A stretch of 64,000 nucleotides of DNA from contig JABYQS010000050.1 of assembly GCA_022592435.1 (NCBI GenBank), forward strand, positions 158,159-222,158, given 5' to 3'. Position 1 is the first letter of the stretch. Each line of letters starts with the position of its first letter. This stretch comes from Cerioporus squamosus (taxonomy: Eukaryota; Basidiomycota; Agaricomycetes; Polyporales; Polyporaceae). This document shows positions 49,572 to 61,248 of this stretch, piece after piece. The notes beneath the pieces were generated by a model. That model saw only the letters and a list, made by a program, of their open reading frames with translations. It had not been told where the DNA came from and ran no database searches. The position numbers were made by a program, and so were the translations under genes.

Positions 49572-50445
49572 TCACCCATCGATCGGACGGTATGCACGGT
49601 TACCTGCTGCCCACCGATGGCCCCTGTTGGCGGATATACCGGTGGTAACCACACCAGCCGTGACCAAGAGGCCCAGCACCCAGGAAATAGTGTTCAGAAC
49701 ATACGCGAGACCTGCAGGATGCGAGTCAGCCCATGTTGTGAAGTGTTGGCTGGCGCAACTCACCAGGGCGGGCATGATTGAACGTAGGGAAAGCCTCAGT
49801 GCGGTACAAGTCCGTCACAACGGCGAATGCGGTAATTTGAGACAGGACTGTCACAACGAGCTGAGTTGCACGAAGAAACAAGGGACATCTTGAACACTCA
49901 CCATGCAACGCAACCAAGACCGACGCCGACTTCCAGATCCGCCGCCTCCGCGAGTGCGTCGTCACGCCGAACAGGATCGCCAGGCAAGCAACGATCGCGA
50001 ACCCGATGCCGAGCTCCCCAAAGTAGCCCGCAGTGCTCCAGATCATGCAGAACTTCTTGTTGCCCTTCTCGCAGCCATCCGCAGCCCGCAACGGGAACGC
50101 GCGGCACTCGTAGCTGGTGTACGTGTTCTTGGAGCCGCTCGGGCTCGGGAGCTGGATCACGCGAGTCTCGCAGCGGCGGTTGAGGCCATATTCGACGACA
50201 ACCTTGTCGTGGATGATGTCCGGGTCGCTCACGACGAGCCTGGGAGTGGGTTGTGAGCACGTTACCTGAGTTGGAGCGAGGGCCGGGAGACAGACCAGTC
50301 GGGGCGCTGGACGGAGAGGATGTTCTGTGGGGGCAGGGTTTCAGCTTGTGTCCCAGGGCCAATGCGCGAAGACGGAGCTGCTGCTCACCAGAACCAACGT
50401 CGCGGCGACGGCGAAGAACGCGATCACATAGGATGACTTCCTCAT
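49572..50445 (-). CDS. Four-transmembrane, claudin/SUR7-like membrane protein, function unknown
   Basis: The start MRKSSYVIAFFAVAATLVL (50445-50443) is itself the first membrane helix. An outer loop follows: NILSVQRPDW, split by an intron inside the Trp codon, then LVVSDPDIIHDKVVVEYGLN, RRCETRVIQLPSPSGSKNTY and CEKGNKKFCMIWSTAGYFGE. The loop has four cysteines that could form disulfides. Helix two is LGIGFAIVACLAILFGV. After a basic RRRR turn come helix three (VLSQITAFAVVTDLY) and helix four (ISWVLGLLVTAGVVTTGIS). The tail ends RAYRPIDG, stop 49572-49574. A W...C-rich first loop with four helices recalls claudin/PMP22/SUR7-type fungal proteins, but I cannot assign a family firmly. Confidence 0.75.
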
Positions 50446-50658
50446 GGTTGGGGATGGGCCTCGAGATGGTTACCAGCAGGCGGGCTAGATATGTGGTGGA
50501 GAGGTGGGACGCGAGGCCTGCATCCGCGACTCGCAGTATTCGCGCTCGGCCGCTGGGCCAGAGCGCATCCGCGCTGTTTGGCCTTGGTTGAGGTCAGCAA
50601 GTGACGTAGGGTCGCGCGCTCTTTACTACATATAAAGTATTACATGTTGCAGTTTAAT

Positions 50659-50760
50659 GTCCTTGTCGATTAGTGGTTAGATCATCACGTTGTGGCACTA
50701 CCACGTGATGGTGGGAACTAGGAGACCGTGAAGACGGAGGCTCGAATCCTCCCTGGGACA
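50659..50760 (+). tRNA. tRNA-His (GTG) with a 30-nt intron
   Basis: The cloverleaf can be drawn. The acceptor is GTCCTTG with CTGGGAC (one T-T mismatch and one G-T pair), and the discriminator is A at 50760. The D stem is GATT/GATC. The anticodon stem is TCACG (50685-50689) with CGTGA (50727-50731). The anticodon GTG is at 50692-50694, and the T stem GGAGG/CCTCC has loop CTCGAAT. An intron at 50696-50725 sits one base after the anticodon, the standard nuclear position. Its CCAC can pair with the anticodon loop GTGG. The internal B box reads GGCTCGAATCC, one change from consensus. The G needed at position -1 is normally added after transcription. Confidence 0.85.
50696..50725 (+). other. Intron of tRNA-His
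   Basis: These thirty bases lie between positions 37 and 38. They contain CCAC, complementary to the anticodon-loop GTGG, the pairing used by the tRNA splicing endonuclease. Confidence 0.75.
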
Positions 50761-50761
50761 C

Positions 50762-50765
50762 TTTT
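50762..50765 (+). terminator. RNA polymerase III terminator of tRNA-His
   Basis: A TTTT run begins two bases after the mature 3' end. Confidence 0.6.
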
Positions 50766-51303
50766 GTGTAGTATGGTAACGTTTTTTGTTCAATGTCCTG
50801 GCGGGCCAGCCCGACCGTAGGCATTGTTTAGCAAGAATTGCGCGCGATTCACCAGTCTGTGCGAATGAGTGGAGGCCGAGAGAGCATCCATGGGGTACTT
50901 AGGGCCGGTTAGCGCTGGGACGTACCTGGTAATCACTGCAACGGACGCATCCTTTCCGCCCTGCTGAAATCCTGGCAAAATGGTAATGTTGCTTGATTCC
51001 GCCAGGTGGAATATGTTACGTTTACGAGACGATAAGCCTCCAAGGAAAGTCTCGTTTAGGGAGGTTTGGAAGGCTTATAGACCTATTGTGGCAAGCGTAA
51101 GGGGGTTACGTGCAATGTTTTAGAGATAGCAAAACTCTTACTTTCAGCAATCCATCATTACCGAGTTTAGTTAACCCTCCGGCAAAGCGGCCCGACGGAC
51201 TAATTTGGTAAAGCAGCGTGCTCTGCACAAGTTTTTTGCTTTCGATCGACCAAGGCCTGCCCATCGTCGAGGACGGCGAGGACGACTTGCACGACCTGCA
51301 AAG
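50766..51303. other. Spacer between tRNA-His and RRP12, containing an inverted repeat
   Basis: No protein gene is present. ACGAGAC (51024-51030) can pair with GTCTCGT (51049-51055), and ATAAGCCT (51032-51039) with AGGCTTAT (51071-51078). The two pairings interleave and are mutually exclusive as simple nested stems. Confidence 0.45.
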
Positions 51304-54300
51304 ATGGCCGAAAACGTCGAATCAGTGCTCTCGAAAATCCGCCCTCACACGTCTTCCTCCCTCGCGCACCAAAAGGCCCCTGCAACCCTTCTCCGTGCGA
51401 TCGAGGCCACTTTCCGCGAACAGAACACGGAGCCCTCAGCGACTGCATACTTCGCCGCACTGATCACTACTCTCGATGGCGCTCTTCAGTCTTCGCGGGC
51501 ATCCGGGCCTGCCCTCGGAGAGGGAGATGTGCTCCCTGCTGTGCTCTACCTTCTCGCTGCGGTCGCGCCCTATGTTCCCCCTCCAGTGATCCGCTCCCAT
51601 CTCTCTACCATCCTCTCCTTGACCTCCCCGCTCTTCCCTACTCTTTCTGCACATGCTCCACCCTTGCGCTCGCAGCTCACACTCTATGGCACCGTCCTGA
51701 CTGCGCTCGAGCGCCCTCAACTCGAAACTCAGGGCCTCCGGCAGGCATTTATGACGATCGTCCAACTCACCCTTGATCCGCGTCCGAAGGTGCGCAGGAA
51801 GGCGGCGGAGGTTATGAAGGATGTCCTCTCGGCGCCCCCTCGCCCACTCATCAAGCACCCGTATGCGGAGAAGGTCGCGGAATGGGTAAAGGCTGCGCTC
51901 GCGGAAGTGAGTGCAGGTGGTGTCCCGAAGTTCAAGGGCAAGAAGGCCGAGTCGGAGGGCTCGGAGGCAGCCATCCATCTCCTTGCATTCGTGCGTCCGG
52001 TACTACCTACATTGCCCGCTGAGGTACGTGTCAATAATCACATCCATCTATCGAGCTCCTCTTGCATACCCTCTCACTCCGTCTTTCTCGGAGTGCTGGG
52101 ATCTAAGTCCCCGTGCATCAGCTTTTGTCGCCTGAGACCAGCAAGGGGAGGGGAGGACTCTTGTCATGTTCGGGACGACTGACCTCCGTTTGTGCAGTCG
52201 CTTTCCTCAATAACATCATCGCTCCTCCTGCTCCCGCGTCTGGGAAACCCGTACCTCTCCCAGTCAGCGTACTCTATCCTGTCTGACCTGCTAGCGCTCT
52301 CAATGGACGATCCTACCGTGAACATCCAGTCCCACATGTCTGACATGTTGAAGGTTGTCCTCTCTTCCCCGCCCTTACGGAGCGACTCTGCCCTCACGGC
52401 AGCATGGGCCGGCGTGCTTGGCAACACCATGCTTGCGTACCACCAGCACAACGCGGATGAGTGTGCGGCGGAGGTCGGCAAGGTGTGGAAGGCAATATGG
52501 AACCTGCTTGATTCCCAGGACGCTGCGACGCGCAAGGCCGCGGCGGAGGCCCTGTCCACGTTGGGCCAGTGCTTCACACCCGCCCTCATCGCCGCTGCAA
52601 TAAAGGAGAAGGACTCCGCGGAACGGAAGTCGGTACTGGGCAAGATCGTCTCCCAGACTACGGATGCTCTTGACTCTCTCGCCTATGCCCGGGCCATATC
52701 AGACATCTTGTCTGTCGCGTCCTCGCTGATAGAGAACTTGCGATACCGAGGTGGTTCAAGGAAAAACCCCACTGCCGCGGAGCAGCTCTTGCAGCCTCTG
52801 GTGACGAAGATTGCGGACCTGAGAATACAGAAGACTTTCGAACACAAGGAAGCAGCCGATGCGACACTCGGTACCGCCATGCGTATTCTTGGACCCGAAG
52901 TCTTGCTCCGCTGGCTGCCTCTCAATTTGGAAACGGTGGACAGGTATGTATCTCTTCCAGTTGCTGTGCGCTTCCTGACCGGTAACTGACATTGCGCAGG
53001 CAAGCAGGTCGTGAGCCTCGCGCGTTCCTACTTCCACTGCTGGCGCAGCCACATCCTTCCCCCCTCGGTCACTTCTTGTCTTACTTCGTTCCGCTCACCG
53101 AGCGGATGTTTGAGCTTCAAGCGGCGGCCGAGGCAGAAGGCCGCCAGTCGGAGGCGAAGGTCTGGAGTGTACTCATCGAGCAAATATGGGTCGGGCTACC
53201 AGGATATTGTTGGGCCCCGCAGACCTCAAAGAGGTACGCCTAACTCCTGGAAAATCGTGCTCGTCCATATGCTCATCATGAACACGAACACCCAGTCCCT
53301 TACCACGCAGTTCTCGCAACTGCTCTCCCAGCTGCTTTACAATCAGCCAGAGTTGCGTCCCGCCGTACTTCGTGCACTGAAGATCATGGTGGACTCGAAT
53401 GTCGCACTTGCGAGCGAAGACCCTGACAAGATCGCGAAGCTGCCGGCGAGCGTTCGCGCGGACCCGATTTCAACGGAGGAGGCGCAGGCCAACGTAGCTT
53501 TCCTTCGGACGCAGGCCGAGAGCTGGCTCGCTGTACTCTTCAATGTGTTCGGCAGCGTCGGACGAGACAGCCAGGGCATGGTCGGCGATGTTGTCAGTGC
53601 GTGGATCGCCATCGCTGACGCGAAGGTATGCATTACCCCGCCCCAGTGAACTGACGCTTGGACGCTCACGGTATCCTGCAGGAGGTTGCGCAAGCATATC
53701 GCAAGCTCATCACGCTGTTCAAACAGAGCCTCGCAAAAGCGCAGTCTGCTCCTGTCAAGGGGCTTGCATCCGACCCCATGACGGTTGTGACCCAGGATCT
53801 GCTCCTGCTCGTCCTCCCGTATCTCTCTGCCGAGGATGCGACTGCCCTCCTGAACATGTACCTTGTCAGTGATGTCCTTGAGAGCAGGGACAACGGTGTA
53901 CAAAAGCGGGGTTACAAGATCCTTGCGCGTCTCGTCGAGAGCGGGAAGGTCGAAGTAGACGCGGCTGCGGTACTGAAGAAGCTGGAAGGATTGGTCGATG
54001 GTCTTGCCGCTGCTGCCAAGAAGGACCGTTTCCACCTGTTTGCTGCCCTCGTGCCCGTCATCCCCAAGGACTCCCTCCATCTCATCCCTTCTATCATCCC
54101 CGAGGCCGTCTTGGGAACCAAGGAGCCGTCGGAGAAAGCGCGCAATGCCGCGTTTGATCTCATAGTGGCCATGGGCAAGAAGATGTCCGAAGGAGGCGTT
54201 GTGAAGCGTCAAAACATCGAGGGCATGGACGAAGATGGTGCTGGAGATGGTATGTTTCCTGGTTCTCGCTCACCTCGTCTATACTGACTGTTGTGAGCAG

Positions 54301-55622
54301 CCACGGCCAACATTGAGGAATACATGACGATGGTGGCGGGTGGCTTGGCCGGTGCATCCCCGCACATGATCAGCGCGACAGTCACCGCTATCTCCCGTCT
54401 TGTCTTCGAGTTCAGAGGTCCGTTCACTCCTTCGACTTCGTATACCCGCATCTCACCGAACTCTCGCAGATACTATCTCGAGCAACATGCTGTCAGAAAT
54501 CTTCACGACTCTCCTCGTCTTCGTTACCTCCGCCAATCGCGAGATCGTGAAGTCCGTCCTGGGCTTCATCAAGCTCGCCATTCATACCATGCCTGCGGAG
54601 CTCATGCGCCCGCATCTCAAGGAGCTCGTCCCGGCGCTGCTCCGGTGGTCACACGATCACAAGAACCACTTCAAGGCCAAGGTCCGCCACATCTTCGAGC
54701 GCATGATCAGAAGGTTTGGCTGGGAAGACGTCTATGGATGCGCCCAGGAAGAGGAGGCGCGCAAGGTTCTGCTGAACATCAAGAAGCGCAAGGACAGGGC
54801 CAAGCGGAAGCGCGCCAACGCAGTAGAGGACGACGACGAGGTACCGAAGGCGAAGCCCGTCGCGGGAGATGCCTTTGAGGACGTGCTGTACGGAAGCGAG
54901 AGCGAGCTTGAGGATAGCGACGAGGAGGACGGTCCGTCTCAGAACGCCGCTGCCTCGAAACGCAAAGGCAAGGACGCAGGTGCCCGGCTGCGTGTGGACG
55001 ATGACGAGCCTATGGACCTGCTTTCTGGCGCTGCGTCGCGCGTCACGAGTGAGTGCACTTGCGGCATCTCCTCCGCTTAGTCTGGTGCTGATAAGCTTTT
55101 GCTACAGCTGCGAACGCCAGGCGCAAGAAGCCGGGACAGGATGCTGCAAAGTTCAAGACAGATGATGACACTGGCAAGATAGTCATCGAGTCTGACTCGG
55201 ACGAAGAGGCCGCTGCAGGGGAGGAGAATGTCGAGGGTGACGCCTACCGGGAGAGCCTGACGTCGGTGGACGGGTTCACCCGCGGTCCCAACGGGAGGAT
55301 AAAGTTCAACAAGGACACGAAGAAGCGGCGGCGGGAGAACGAGGAAGCAGATATGGATGTCGATATGGCGGACGCGTCCGCGCAGAAGGCCAACAAGAAG
55401 ACGAAGAGGAAGGCAGAGCCGAAGTTCGGCCAGGAGTTCAAGGCCAAGGTGAGTCGCTTACTTCTCTTCACAGCCCTGCCAGCTGATGGCTCACTCATTC
55501 AACAGAAGGCCGGTGGAGATGTCAAAAAGGGCGGCGTGGATCCCTACGCCTACATGTCCCTCTCGCAGGCCGCGAAGAAGCAGAATCGCGGCGGCCGGAT
55601 CGGTATCGCAGGCAAGCGCTGA
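51304..55622 (+). CDS. RRP12: Ribosomal RNA processing protein Rrp12
   Basis: This is a HEAT/ARM-repeat karyopherin-like protein that helps mature and export both ribosomal subunits. The start MAENVESVLSKIRPHTSSSL is the first ATG in the frame. Helical-repeat exons follow: LTLDPRPKVRRKAAEVMKDV, QSAYSILSDLLALSMDDPTV, ADECAAEVGKVWKAIWNLLD. The NUC173-type central part includes GREPRAFLLPLLAQP, LSYFVPLTERMFELQ and IWVGLPGYCWAP (about 53003-53230). The C-terminal region has LLRWSHDHKNHFKAKVRHIF and FERMIRRFGWEDVY, then acidic/lysine-rich stretches and the end GGRIGIAGKR at 55622. At least eight introns are seen, including a longer one at about 52023-52196. The length of about 1200 residues is normal for the family. 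Confidence 0.94.
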
Positions 55623-55949
55623 GTGTTGTATCGTTGCTCTATATCTGTACGCCGTGTATTCTCATAGACTTTGGATTGACCCCGTGCTTGGTTGTCCTCG
55701 TGAGGTGAACTAGCCTCGCCCATGAGATATATAGCGGCCGCCTGCGCCTCAACCACGATCGTGTAACTCTCCTGTTCCCGGGATGAGACGCTTGATCCCG
55801 GCGCGCTCTGGGGAAGACGGCTTCCAGATCAGCTGTGAGGAAAGAGGTATAAGGGTGGGAGAGCGGGATGAGTCGGCTCTACTCCACATCTCTCTCGCTG
55901 AGGCTGACGCACCTCTGCTTGTACGGCTCGCCAATTGCAATCTCAGGAG
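55623..55949. other. Short intergenic spacer
   Basis: About 330 bp between RRP12 and the monooxygenase gene, with no gene seen. Confidence 0.55.
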
Positions 55950-57698
55950 ATGGGGATGAAGTTACGCATAGCGATTTGGTGCGCATCAGACCGTCTGGCA
56001 GCACCAGTCGCTGACGCTGCCGGGCAGTGGTGGTGGCATAGGCGGATTGACGTTAGCAGTGGCGCTTTCTCGATATCATGACATCCAAGTGGCGTGTATG
56101 AAGCCGCAGGACAGTTCAAGGAAATCGGTGCAGGAGTCATGATATGGGCCCGCACATGGGAAATCCTCTCGATGCTCGGAATGGCGGAGGATTTTGCTCG
56201 CATCGCGCATGCACCTCCCGACCAGTCTCCCGGTAGGCGTCTGATCGGTCGTCTCATCATCTTGTATCATGCTGACCTCCGAGTCGGTCCAGGGATTGGC
56301 TTCGATTATCGCAGATCCGACCAACCGCAGGAGGGCTCCCGCTTCTACTTGTTCCAGGTGCCATGTACGTAGCCGATATATGCATGTCTACCTGTGCTCA
56401 TGGAGAGAACACACAGATGGGTGCATTCGATTCCACAGAGCACAGTTCCTCGATGTCCTCGTCAGCCACCTCCCGGACGGTGTCGCCCACTTCGGGAAGC
56501 GCCTCACCGCATACACCAACACACCTGCTTCGCATGGGAGGGATCCTCCCATTACCCTTCAGTTTGCGGACGGTTCTACTGCTGAATGCGATCTGCTCGT
56601 TGGCTGCGACGGTATCAAGTCGACCATCCGAAAGCAAATGCTCCAGGAACACGTCCGCAGGCTTGGAGGTGATCCCAAACTCCTACAGCTCATCGACCCG
56701 GTATGGAGCGGGACAATAGCGTACCGGGGCCTTATTCCAGTCCAGAAACTTGTGAAGCCTGACGGACACAAGCATAGAACTATAGACAGTCCCATGATGG
56801 TGCGTATCAGCAGCTAGTTCGAGGTTACGCTGGGTCACTCAAAGGATGGACCTAGTATTGCGGAAAGGACAAGGTGCGTGCCAGAATACATAGGTTAGTC
56901 AGACGCACTGATAATACGACTTGATGCAGCATGTCGTGAGCTACTCAATATCAGCAGGTTCTATCGTGAACGTCGTCACGCTCGCATCTCAGCCACAGCT
57001 GTACGGTTCTCCGTATAACGGCCCGTGGGTGACGGACTGCAGTCCAGCTGAGGTACAGGAATGCTACGCCGGTTGGGAACCGGAAGTGCAAGAACTATTG
57101 CAGGTAATTCTGGGTCACTCCTTGAGGTCGGAGCATTGGGTTGACACCGGTCTCGCAGTGCATTGACAAGCCGACCAAATGGGCCATCCACGAACTCAAG
57201 CCGCTGCCGTTCTACTTCACCGGTAGCGTAGTGCTGCTTGGGGATGCAGTATGTCACGTCTCCATGATAAGCTTCGTCCAGCTCGCTAACTGAATCCCTG
57301 CCAGGCTCACGCCATGACGCCACACCAAGGGGCAGGAGCTGGACAAGCCATAGAAGTGCGTGTGTTATATGATGGCTATTCATGCCAAAGCCGACACTTC
57401 AGCGTTACAGGACGCATTCATCCTGGCGGAAGTGCTGGGACATCGCCATACCTCTCGGTCGACGCTGCCAAGGGCGCTTACAGCTTATGAACGCGTTCGT
57501 ATCCCGATGGCGAATCATGTCCTTGAGGGCTCCAGACATTCGGGGAACATGTACGAGTTCAATGGTCCCCTGGGCGACAACCTTGTTCCATTGGGGCCCT
57601 TGATTGGAAGCCAATGGGACTGGCTTTGGGACACGACGCCGCAGAGCGAACGAGATAGAGCGTTGGAAATGCTTCAGAATGTGAGAGCATCCCTATAG
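55950..57698 (+). CDS. FAD-dependent monooxygenase (salicylate hydroxylase-like) with an apparent 1-nt frameshift
   Basis: This is a predicted class A flavin monooxygenase acting on a small aromatic or terpenoid substrate. The start MGMKLRIAIC is followed, across an intron at 55980-56028, by the dinucleotide-binding GGGIGGLTLAVALSRYHDIQ. Further blocks are VYEAAGQFKEIGAGVMIWAR, IRFHRAQFLDVLVSHLPDG, CDLLVGCDGIKSTIRKQM (second FAD motif, DG), VVLLGDAAHAMTPHQGAG (third FAD motif, GD) and AGQAIEDAFILAEVL. The stop is 57696-57698. All other introns splice cleanly. At 56092-56093 the upstream and downstream frames differ by one base (they fit only if a nucleotide is missing between DIQV and VYEAAG), and no intron can repair it. 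So the gene is a fresh pseudogene or the sequence has a one-base error. It is convergent with ETF alpha. Confidence 0.8.
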
Positions 57699-57758
57699 GT
57701 GCACGATACCATGGAGTAGAGCGTGTAAAGATTCTCCATTGTTGATCGTATTGCAAGC

Positions 57759-58916
57759 CTACTGCTTCAGTTTCTGTACAAGCTCTGGGACCGCGTCGTA
57801 CAAATCGGCGACGAGGCCAACGTCCGCTACTTGGAAGATCGGTGCCTCAGGATCCTAGTTGAAAGGCTTTCAATACAGAGACGGAAGAGGTAACAGGTGA
57901 ATTTACCTTGTTGATCGCAACAATGAGCTTCGAATCCTTCATACCTGCCAAGTGCTGGATGGCGCCGGATATACCGATGGCCATGTAGAGCTCAGGCGCC
58001 ACAACCTTCCCCGTCTGGCCGACCTGCAGCGAGTTGTCTGCGTAGCCCGCATCTACGGCTGCGCGTGACGCGCCAATAGCAGCGCCGAGCGCGTCCGCAA
58101 GGGGTTCAAGGGTCGACTTGAACGTCTCCGCATTCTTCAGTGCGCGACCACCCGATACGACGCGGCTAGCCGAGCCAAGGTCGGGTCGGTCCGACTTCGT
58201 GAGGTCCATCCGTACGTGCTGCGTAGGCGGATTGGGCACCTCAACGGGTTCCACTGCCTGTGCCTGCGCCTCAGTGCTCTGGTCTTCGGTCGAAGCCTTG
58301 AATGCGGTGGAGCGGACGGTGAAGAACTTGACACGGAGTGAAGAAGGGGCCTTGACGGTCGCAATCGCGTTCCCGGCATAGATCGGTCGCGTGAAGGTGG
58401 TCGCGTTCGAGGCGGCGTCATGCTCGAGCGACGTGATGTCAGAGACAGCGGGCAGGTCGAGCCTCGCGGCGGTACGGGGGAGGACAGATTTGGCGGATGA
58501 AGAGTGTGCAGACACAGCGTGGGTGTACGGACTGTTTTCCCCTAGAAGCTTCTCAAGGAGAGGGGAAACGGTCTCTGGGAGTCCATGGGCGTACTGCTCC
58601 GAAGACGAGTGGAGGACAGTCGAGACTCCCTTCAGCCTGGCCACACATCTTGAGTCTTGTGTCTTGTAAGGCGCATGAGGAAGTTACAAACTCACTTCTT
58701 CGCCTTCTCCACCACGCTCTTCACTTGCTCCGGCGCCCCAATCACCAGACCAGTGACCTGTCCTCCGAGTTGCTGGGCGGCTGCTAGGGCAGACAGCGAG
58801 CCCGAGTCAATGACGCCCTCACGATGTTCGAGGAAAACCAGAGCATGAGGACCAGACGCAGTCGCGTATAGTCTGGACAGAGGTCGGCAGCGCAGAACTG
58901 GGTGTAGGCGGAGCAT
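57759..58916 (-). CDS. ETFA: Electron transfer flavoprotein alpha subunit, mitochondrial
   Basis: This is the alpha chain of the heterodimeric FAD protein that passes electrons from mitochondrial acyl-CoA and other dehydrogenases to ETF-ubiquinone oxidoreductase. The start [20 protein letters not shown] (58916) looks like a mitochondrial presequence rich in Arg and Leu. Next come [20 protein letters not shown] and, after an intron, [20 protein letters not shown]. The FAD-binding C-terminal half has [54 protein letters not shown] and [20 protein letters not shown]. The last exon ends PELVQKLKQ with stop 57759-57761. All ETF-alpha hallmarks are in order and the length of about 345 residues is normal. 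Confidence 0.96.
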
Positions 58917-60689
58917 GGTGGTCGGAGAACAAGTGCTAAGTACCCGGTGTTACCCCAGGTTGCGGCTCATCGGGTTATTGCCCAATCCGTCTCATTCACG
59001 TGCCTCACCAGCGGGCGCTCCCGGCAACGTCACCGACGTTAACATCACAGATTTGGCCTGGAGATTAGAGCGGCTTGAAAAGCTGTTACAATCGGTTACA
59101 ATTCATTATAATGGTATCAGAATCGATGCAATAATTGGGTATACACAAGGCCTTATAAAGTAGTTATCTTCCAAGCGCATAGCTTGCAAGTGAAGGACAA
59201 CGAGATGGCAAGTTGCGCAATAATCAGCAATAATCTCATTATTGGCGAGCTAGGAGTCATTGCAGCGGTTTGGGAGCGGTCCAGATATGCCCATAGCTTC
59301 TAATCGAGTACTTGCACATGTCACCATGCATAAGGAACAATGCATGTATGAGATTGAGTAGCTATCTAGTGGTACATGCGCTAGGACTACTAGTACACCG
59401 GGTGAAAGTGGATGAGGGTTGAACCAAAGGGGGACAGGAGATGATGACGAGGCGAGGCAAATGTGCTCGCCCCATGGCTTCATTCTTGCAACGTGTGGCG
59501 GGCGATGGGCGCGGGACGACAAGGACAAGGACGAGCACACTGTTGAGGTGCAGGGAAGAGAGCTACAACCTCGGCACAAGGTGGCCGTGTAACCGCAAAC
59601 GGCCATAACGACGGGCTCAGCAAGACAAACAACCCGGGGTCCCACTCAGTCGGAAGCCACTGAGATGAGCCCAGACTAGCAGATAAGATCAACGAGAGAC
59701 AGCCACAAGAGCAAGTACAAGCCGGGCATAAGCAATACCCAGAGGCTCCAGAGCAAGACAGAAACCGAGCGACTCGAGACGTGGTGCCAGTCTTCACTTG
59801 ATCCAGCCAGCCAGACATGTGAGAATGACTCCTCTTGGAGAGTCTCCCGAATTCAGGTGATGGAGGAGCTTGAAGAGTTTGCAGCGCTTGAGAGGGTGAC
59901 CGCAGAGAACTTGAGGATAAGGGCAGAGTTGAAGGGCGCAGTGCAAAGACGATGATGGAGCGACAACGACATACCATGGTGATTCGAACCCCACCGAGGA
60001 ACTGTACAGTTCTCATCGCCCTGGCCCGCTGACACAACAAATAGAGTGCGCGGCCTCAAAGGATGTTGCATGGATGTGGCAAGGAAGCGCAAGATACGGC
60101 TGGCTGCAAGAACACTGCAAGGCTCATGGGAGGTGAAGGCAACGGGCGTACAATGAGCAACCAATGAGCGCAAGATTTTCGACGGTTACAATGGCCGCCC
60201 AGTAATTGTTATGCCTTGCCATTTACTTACAGGGCCATGCAAGAATGATTATAAATTATATTACATTACTTGCGGCGGAATAATCGCTGCGCTTACAACT
60301 TCAGTGCCGATTCTGTGATGAACCTCCCAACCAGCGCGACCGGACGGGCTCGACCAGCAAATCTCATCTCAACCAGCCAACATTGTAGAAATCAGCACGA
60401 CTTTGCATAACTTGGCCACTCGCATGCTCACGGACCAGAAGGCACTGCTTTTCTACACAGTATACTTACCAGCGGGAAACTCATGGTTCATCCTCCCGAA
60501 CCCTCATGGTGTCTGAGGATACTCACTCCTTCTCTACAACTTCTTCCATTGTCCCACTGGGCACATGAGGCTTTTTGGGACAAGGACTGCCATCGATGAT
60601 GCCTTGTTCCCCTTTACTTTCCCAAGCATACTTAGTGCGCGCTGTGTGCTGCGGTAGGAGGTAGCGCTCTACGGAGGGCGGATCCTCTC
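58917..60689. other. Gene-free stretch before the mobile-element cluster
   Basis: No intact gene is recognisable. A plus-strand frame around 59841-59960 reads like a coiled coil (VMEELEEFAALERVTAENLR) but has no start or partner exons I can support. An imperfect palindrome of CAATAAT/ATTATTG type lies at 59218-59246. The segment at about 59388-59415 resembles part of the LTR further right (ACTAGTA..CGGGTGAAAG), so old mobile-element fragments are likely. Confidence 0.4.
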
Positions 60690-60697
60690 CCGAGAAG
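60690..60697. repeat. Target-site duplication of the hAT-like MITE, left copy
   Basis: CCGAGAAG at 60690-60697 is repeated exactly at 61109-61116, immediately outside the inverted repeats. Confidence 0.85.
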
Positions 60698-61108
60698 TAG
60701 TGACTTGCAAGTCCCGGCCTCAGGCCGTCAAGCCGTGAGGCCGAGCCCCCACTGAGGCCGGGACAGGACGGGCCCTACTGGGGGCTTCAGATGGCTTGAC
60801 GGCTTGGCTTGTGCTTTTGGCAAGCCCAAGCCAAGCCGTCAGGACGGGGCTTTGACGCTCGTCTTGTTGCTGCAGAAGATGGCTGGCTATAAGCCAGAAG
60901 TCAGTCAGAATTTAACCATGTCGATGCCAGTAACAACTTACAGTGACACGACAGTCACTCACCATAAGCCGTGGCTCAGGCCGGGATGAGCCCTCGGCTC
61001 GGCCTGAGACGTCCTCAGGGCCTGGCCTGAGGTTTGACCAAGCCCCGGCCGTCTGAAGCCGAGCCCAAGCCCCGGGCTTCAGGCTGAGCCGGGACTTGCA
61101 AGTCACTA
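60698..61108. mobile_element. hAT-like non-autonomous transposon (MITE), 411 bp
   Basis: The ends are perfect 21-bp inverted repeats starting TAGTGACTTGCAAGTCCCGG (60698) and the complement ending at 61108. Direct 8-bp copies of CCGAGAAG flank it. An 8-bp duplication is the mark of hAT-superfamily transposases. The interior is very G+C-rich, full of GGCC, GAGGCC and CAAGCC repeats and partly self-complementary, and encodes no transposase. It is therefore non-autonomous and depends on a transposase elsewhere. Confidence 0.88.
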
Positions 61109-61116
61109 CCGAGAAG
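61109..61116. repeat. Target-site duplication of the hAT-like MITE, right copy
   Basis: CCGAGAAG is identical to 60690-60697. Confidence 0.85.
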
Positions 61117-61248
61117 CTGAGGTCGTGCGTGCGATCATGAAGTGCAGCCATGGCTTTTGCCTTAGAAGGACATCAAATCTGCCTCCTGCTGCGATAAATC
61201 CAGTGCTGCTCTTCGGATTTTGACATGTCCTCCGACGCAGATACAAGT

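Noticed and set aside
59250..60040. Overlapping minus-strand frames of 131 and 186 codons
   Set aside because: Cys/Ser/Pro-rich without domains. The stretch may hold old mobile-element fragments but neither frame can be supported as a gene.
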